Positions 54,393-56,249 of a stretch of DNA of 56,249 nt are shown in pieces. How positions within the stretch are numbered: the stretch's first letter is position 1; each line of letters opens with the position of its first letter. The stretch is from positions 1 through 56,249 of the forward strand of contig JAAYLX010000035.1 in NCBI GenBank assembly GCA_012521705.1, given 5' to 3'. Made by a program: the position numbers and the translations under genes. A model generated the notes under the pieces. It worked only from the letters and a program-made list of their open reading frames with translations. It was not told the DNA's origin and made no database searches. This DNA comes from Clostridiaceae bacterium (GTDB lineage Bacteria > Bacillota > Clostridia > DSM-8532).

Positions 54393-55181
54393 TTACTCTT
54401 CGTTTTCTTTGCACTCATCCCACAGGGCATCCATTTCCGCCAATGTCATTTCACTTAACTTCTTTCCGCTTTCCTGAGCCTTGCTCTCCACGTACTCAAA
54501 ACGGCGGATAAACTTGTTTACTGTAGCGGCCAAAGCAAGCTCGGGCTGCACCTTCATAAACCTGGATACATTAACAACCGCAAAGAGCAAGTCCCCCAGC
54601 TCCTCTTCCATGTGGGCAGCATCCCCGCTTTGGTAAGCTTCTTTTAACTCAATTGCCTCTTCCTCAATCTTCTTAAAGGCATCATCTATATTGTCCCAGT
54701 CAAAACCAACCTGGGCGGCTTTTTGCTGGACCTTGAAACTTCTCATGAGAGCAGGCAGATTTGAGGGGACATCCTTGAGTACCTGGGTCTGGGTTTCAAA
54801 TCCCTTCTCCTTTTTCTTCTGCTTTTCCCAGATATCCAGTACGTCGTCGGAGGTCTCAGCCTCTTCTTCGCCAAAAACATGGCGGTGACGGCTTATCATT
54901 TTGGAACAGATGCCATGTATGACGTCACTCATATCAAACTGTTTGTTTTCTTTTGCGATCTGGGCATGGAATACAACCTGAAGCAAGAGATCCCCAAGCT
55001 CATCGCATAATTTTTCAGGCTTTTGTAAATCTATCGCTTCCAATACTTCGTATGCCTCTTCAATAAGGTACCTTTTAAGGCTCTCGTGATCCTGTTCCCT
55101 GTCCCATGGACATCCCCCGGGAGATCTGAGCCTTTCCATGATATCAAGCAAATCCTTAAAAGTATAGCGTTCTTTATTCAT
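54393..55181 (-). CDS. mazG: nucleoside triphosphate pyrophosphohydrolase MazG
   Basis: A 262-aa house-cleaning enzyme that hydrolyses NTPs to NMP and pyrophosphate. Two tandem MazG folds are present. The first (about 20-115) has LRSPGGCPWDREQDHESLKR, LIEEAYEVLEAI and DELGDLLLQ. The second (about 145-245) has IEEEAIELKEAY and EEELGDLLFA. Both carry Glu/Asp metal ligands. The C-terminal DALWDECK ends the family pattern. It leads rqcP. ATG follows AAGGAA. Confidence 0.95.
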   Translation of the reverse strand: MNKERYTFKDLLDIMERLRSPGGCPWDREQDHESLKRYLIEEAYEVLEAIDLQKPEKLCDELGDLLLQVVFHAQIAKENKQFDMSDVIHGICSKMISRHRHVFGEEEAETSDDVLDIWEKQKKKEKGFETQTQVLKDVPSNLPALMRSFKVQQKAAQVGFDWDNIDDAFKKIEEEAIELKEAYQSGDAAHMEEELGDLLFAVVNVSRFMKVQPELALAATVNKFIRRFEYVESKAQESGKKLSEMTLAEMDALWDECKENEE

Positions 55182-55209
55182 GTATATTCCTTCCTTGCAA
55201 GTACATTAA

Positions 55210-55989
55210 TTATCTCTTTAGCTGACAAGTTCCGCAAATTTTCTCAATACTTCTGGGCACCGCATCCCTTGAATTTTTCCAGTCAGCATTCTGATTCCGG
55301 TAATCAAACATCTTCGTGAAATAATTTACGTCCTCCTGGACACGTTTTAAAGCCTCCAGTTGGGTCGGAATCAGATCAAGCAGGAACTCGGCCTGTTTCG
55401 GGCCTGAAAATTCTTCAGAAGCTTTTATAAGCAGCAATTTAAAGTGCTTTAAGCAAAATCCCTTTGAATTCTTGAATTTCTCCCTGAACTCGGGCTCTTT
55501 TTCGTACAGATAGAGCACATTTTCAATGAGCCTTTCCATATTGGCATCAAGCCTGTCACATACAAAACAGGTCTTTTCAAGGGACTCCAGTTTTTCTGCC
55601 AGCTCAGAGACAGCTATTCCGGCAACTTTCTTCTTGCCGGTCAAAGTGTCAATGGCACTTCTTATGGCACTTTTTTCGCTTTCTTTTATAATATCAACCT
55701 CATGCTTGTTATAAATCCCGGCAAGAGCCTCTATCTGCTCGGCCAGATGGGTGTCTATAACAAGGGCAAGGGGCAGTTTGTTCTGCTCAAGATTGCACAA
55801 CTTGGTATAATGGTCTTTGCAAAACCCTTTTTTATTGGTTTCAATTCTTGTGTCGGGCTCCATCATGGCCGGCCCTGTTGTATATCTTAGCGCGTCATCC
55901 TCCAATTTATCCTCACAAACACATAAAGGACACTCTGTGCCCTTATCAAAGGCTTCATTAATCGGGATGGTATATATTCTCTCTTTCAC
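55210..55989 (-). CDS. DUF6062-like cysteine-rich protein
   Basis: A 259-aa cytoplasmic protein of no known function. Paired Cys/His motifs appear twice: CPLC then FCKDH in the first half, and CFVC then FCLKH in the second, with a CGTC near the end. This suggests internal duplication and two metal or thiol sites. The start is GTG 55989, supported by AGGAG 7 nt upstream, rather than the ATG 54 nt earlier. It lies just upstream of mazG on the same strand (28 nt gap) and may be cotranscribed with it. Confidence 0.8.
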   Translation of the reverse strand: MKERIYTIPINEAFDKGTECPLCVCEDKLEDDALRYTTGPAMMEPDTRIETNKKGFCKDHYTKLCNLEQNKLPLALVIDTHLAEQIEALAGIYNKHEVDIIKESEKSAIRSAIDTLTGKKKVAGIAVSELAEKLESLEKTCFVCDRLDANMERLIENVLYLYEKEPEFREKFKNSKGFCLKHFKLLLIKASEEFSGPKQAEFLLDLIPTQLEALKRVQEDVNYFTKMFDYRNQNADWKNSRDAVPRSIEKICGTCQLKR

Positions 55990-56104
55990 GGCAGAACTCC
56001 TGATAACACAAGTTTTATCCTGGCATTGATTATAGAATATCACAGTTGGAAAAATTTAATCAACAAATCAAGCGAGTTTCGGGATGATTTTTTAAAAAAA
56101 ACAC

Positions 56105-56134
56105 TTGACGAGCTATTTGGTCTTTTGCTATTAT
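56105..56134 (+). promoter_or_regulatory. promoter of tRNA-Met
   Basis: TTGACG (56105-56110) and TATTAT (56129-56134) are separated by 18 bp, about 40 nt before the tRNA. Confidence 0.6.
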
Positions 56135-56172
56135 GTAATAGCGCCACACGGCAACGGCAGTGCGGCAAGAAT

Positions 56173-56249
56173 GGCGGCGTAGCTCAGTTGGCTAGAGCAT
56201 GCGGTTCATACCCGCAGTGTCGTTGGTTCAAATCCGACCGCCGCTACCA
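56173..56249 (+). tRNA. tRNA-Met (CAU anticodon)
   Basis: A 77-nt cloverleaf with the anticodon loop TTCATAC (anticodon CAT), the T-arm GGTTCAAATCC and an encoded 3' CCA that is the last base of the window. The acceptor stem GGCGGCG pairs CGCCGCT with G1-U72 at the top. The anticodon stem lacks the three G-C pairs of initiator tRNA, so it is an elongator Met tRNA or the Ile tRNA whose CAU is converted to lysidine. These cannot be separated with certainty by eye. Confidence 0.96.

Overview
The window looks like chromosome of a low-GC, Gram-positive, motile, endospore-forming member of the Clostridia, most like the Acetivibrio/Hungateiclostridium group. That placement is inferred from gene content and order, not from any search. 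Spore genes (sleB, cwlD, yabP, yabQ), strong AGGAGG ribosome sites, a long Bacillus/Clostridium-type SRP RNA, a T-box leader and MotAB support it. No prophage, insertion sequence or CRISPR array was seen.

Layout. 1-1558: motB (cut by the window edge) and motA behind a sigma-D-like promoter. 1734-3199: ArgR-regulated argF and a GNAT gene. 3209-4568: a NimA-like flavoprotein and a DUF2089 regulator/membrane-protein pair. 4589-10388: a sugar ABC operon (binding lipoprotein, two permeases, no ATPase) divergent from a frameshifted AraC/Cache regulator. 10595-13522: split transketolase and a YitT protein. 13571-18194: rpmE, rho with a long charged insertion, and dnaX with an in-frame slippery A7. 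18332-22943: SRP RNA, an acyl-CoA synthetase/XRE-cupin operon under a T-box, and a divergent OFA-type MFS gene. 23255-26424: argD, three small clostridial genes and sleB. 26429-32189: an envelope and sporulation group (VanW-like, PRC-barrel, acidic membrane protein, cwlD, bactofilin-like). 32298-36499: a divergent type IIA topoisomerase pair. 36780-37980: a GntR/ABC cassette with an internal deletion. 38038-44754: clpX, clpP, tig and housekeeping genes. 45039-48001: hpf behind a DnaA-box cluster, a CAP-domain protein, and an MsmX-type ATPase that could serve the ATPase-less sugar importer. 48185-52564: argC, argB, glnS. 52624-55989: divIC, yabQ, yabP, rqcP, mazG and a DUF6062-like gene. 56173-56249: tRNA-Met(CAU).

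How the parts connect. argF, argD and argC lie at three separate places but share one promoter design: TTGNAT, 17 bp, TATAAT, with one ARG box over each hexamer. argB instead sits behind a nested inverted repeat that looks like a structured leader RNA. Other regulatory signals worth testing are the DnaA-box cluster upstream of hpf, the dnaX slippery site with a stop two codons into the -1 frame, the T-box in front of an acyl-CoA synthetase, and the large perfect palindrome in the GntR promoter.
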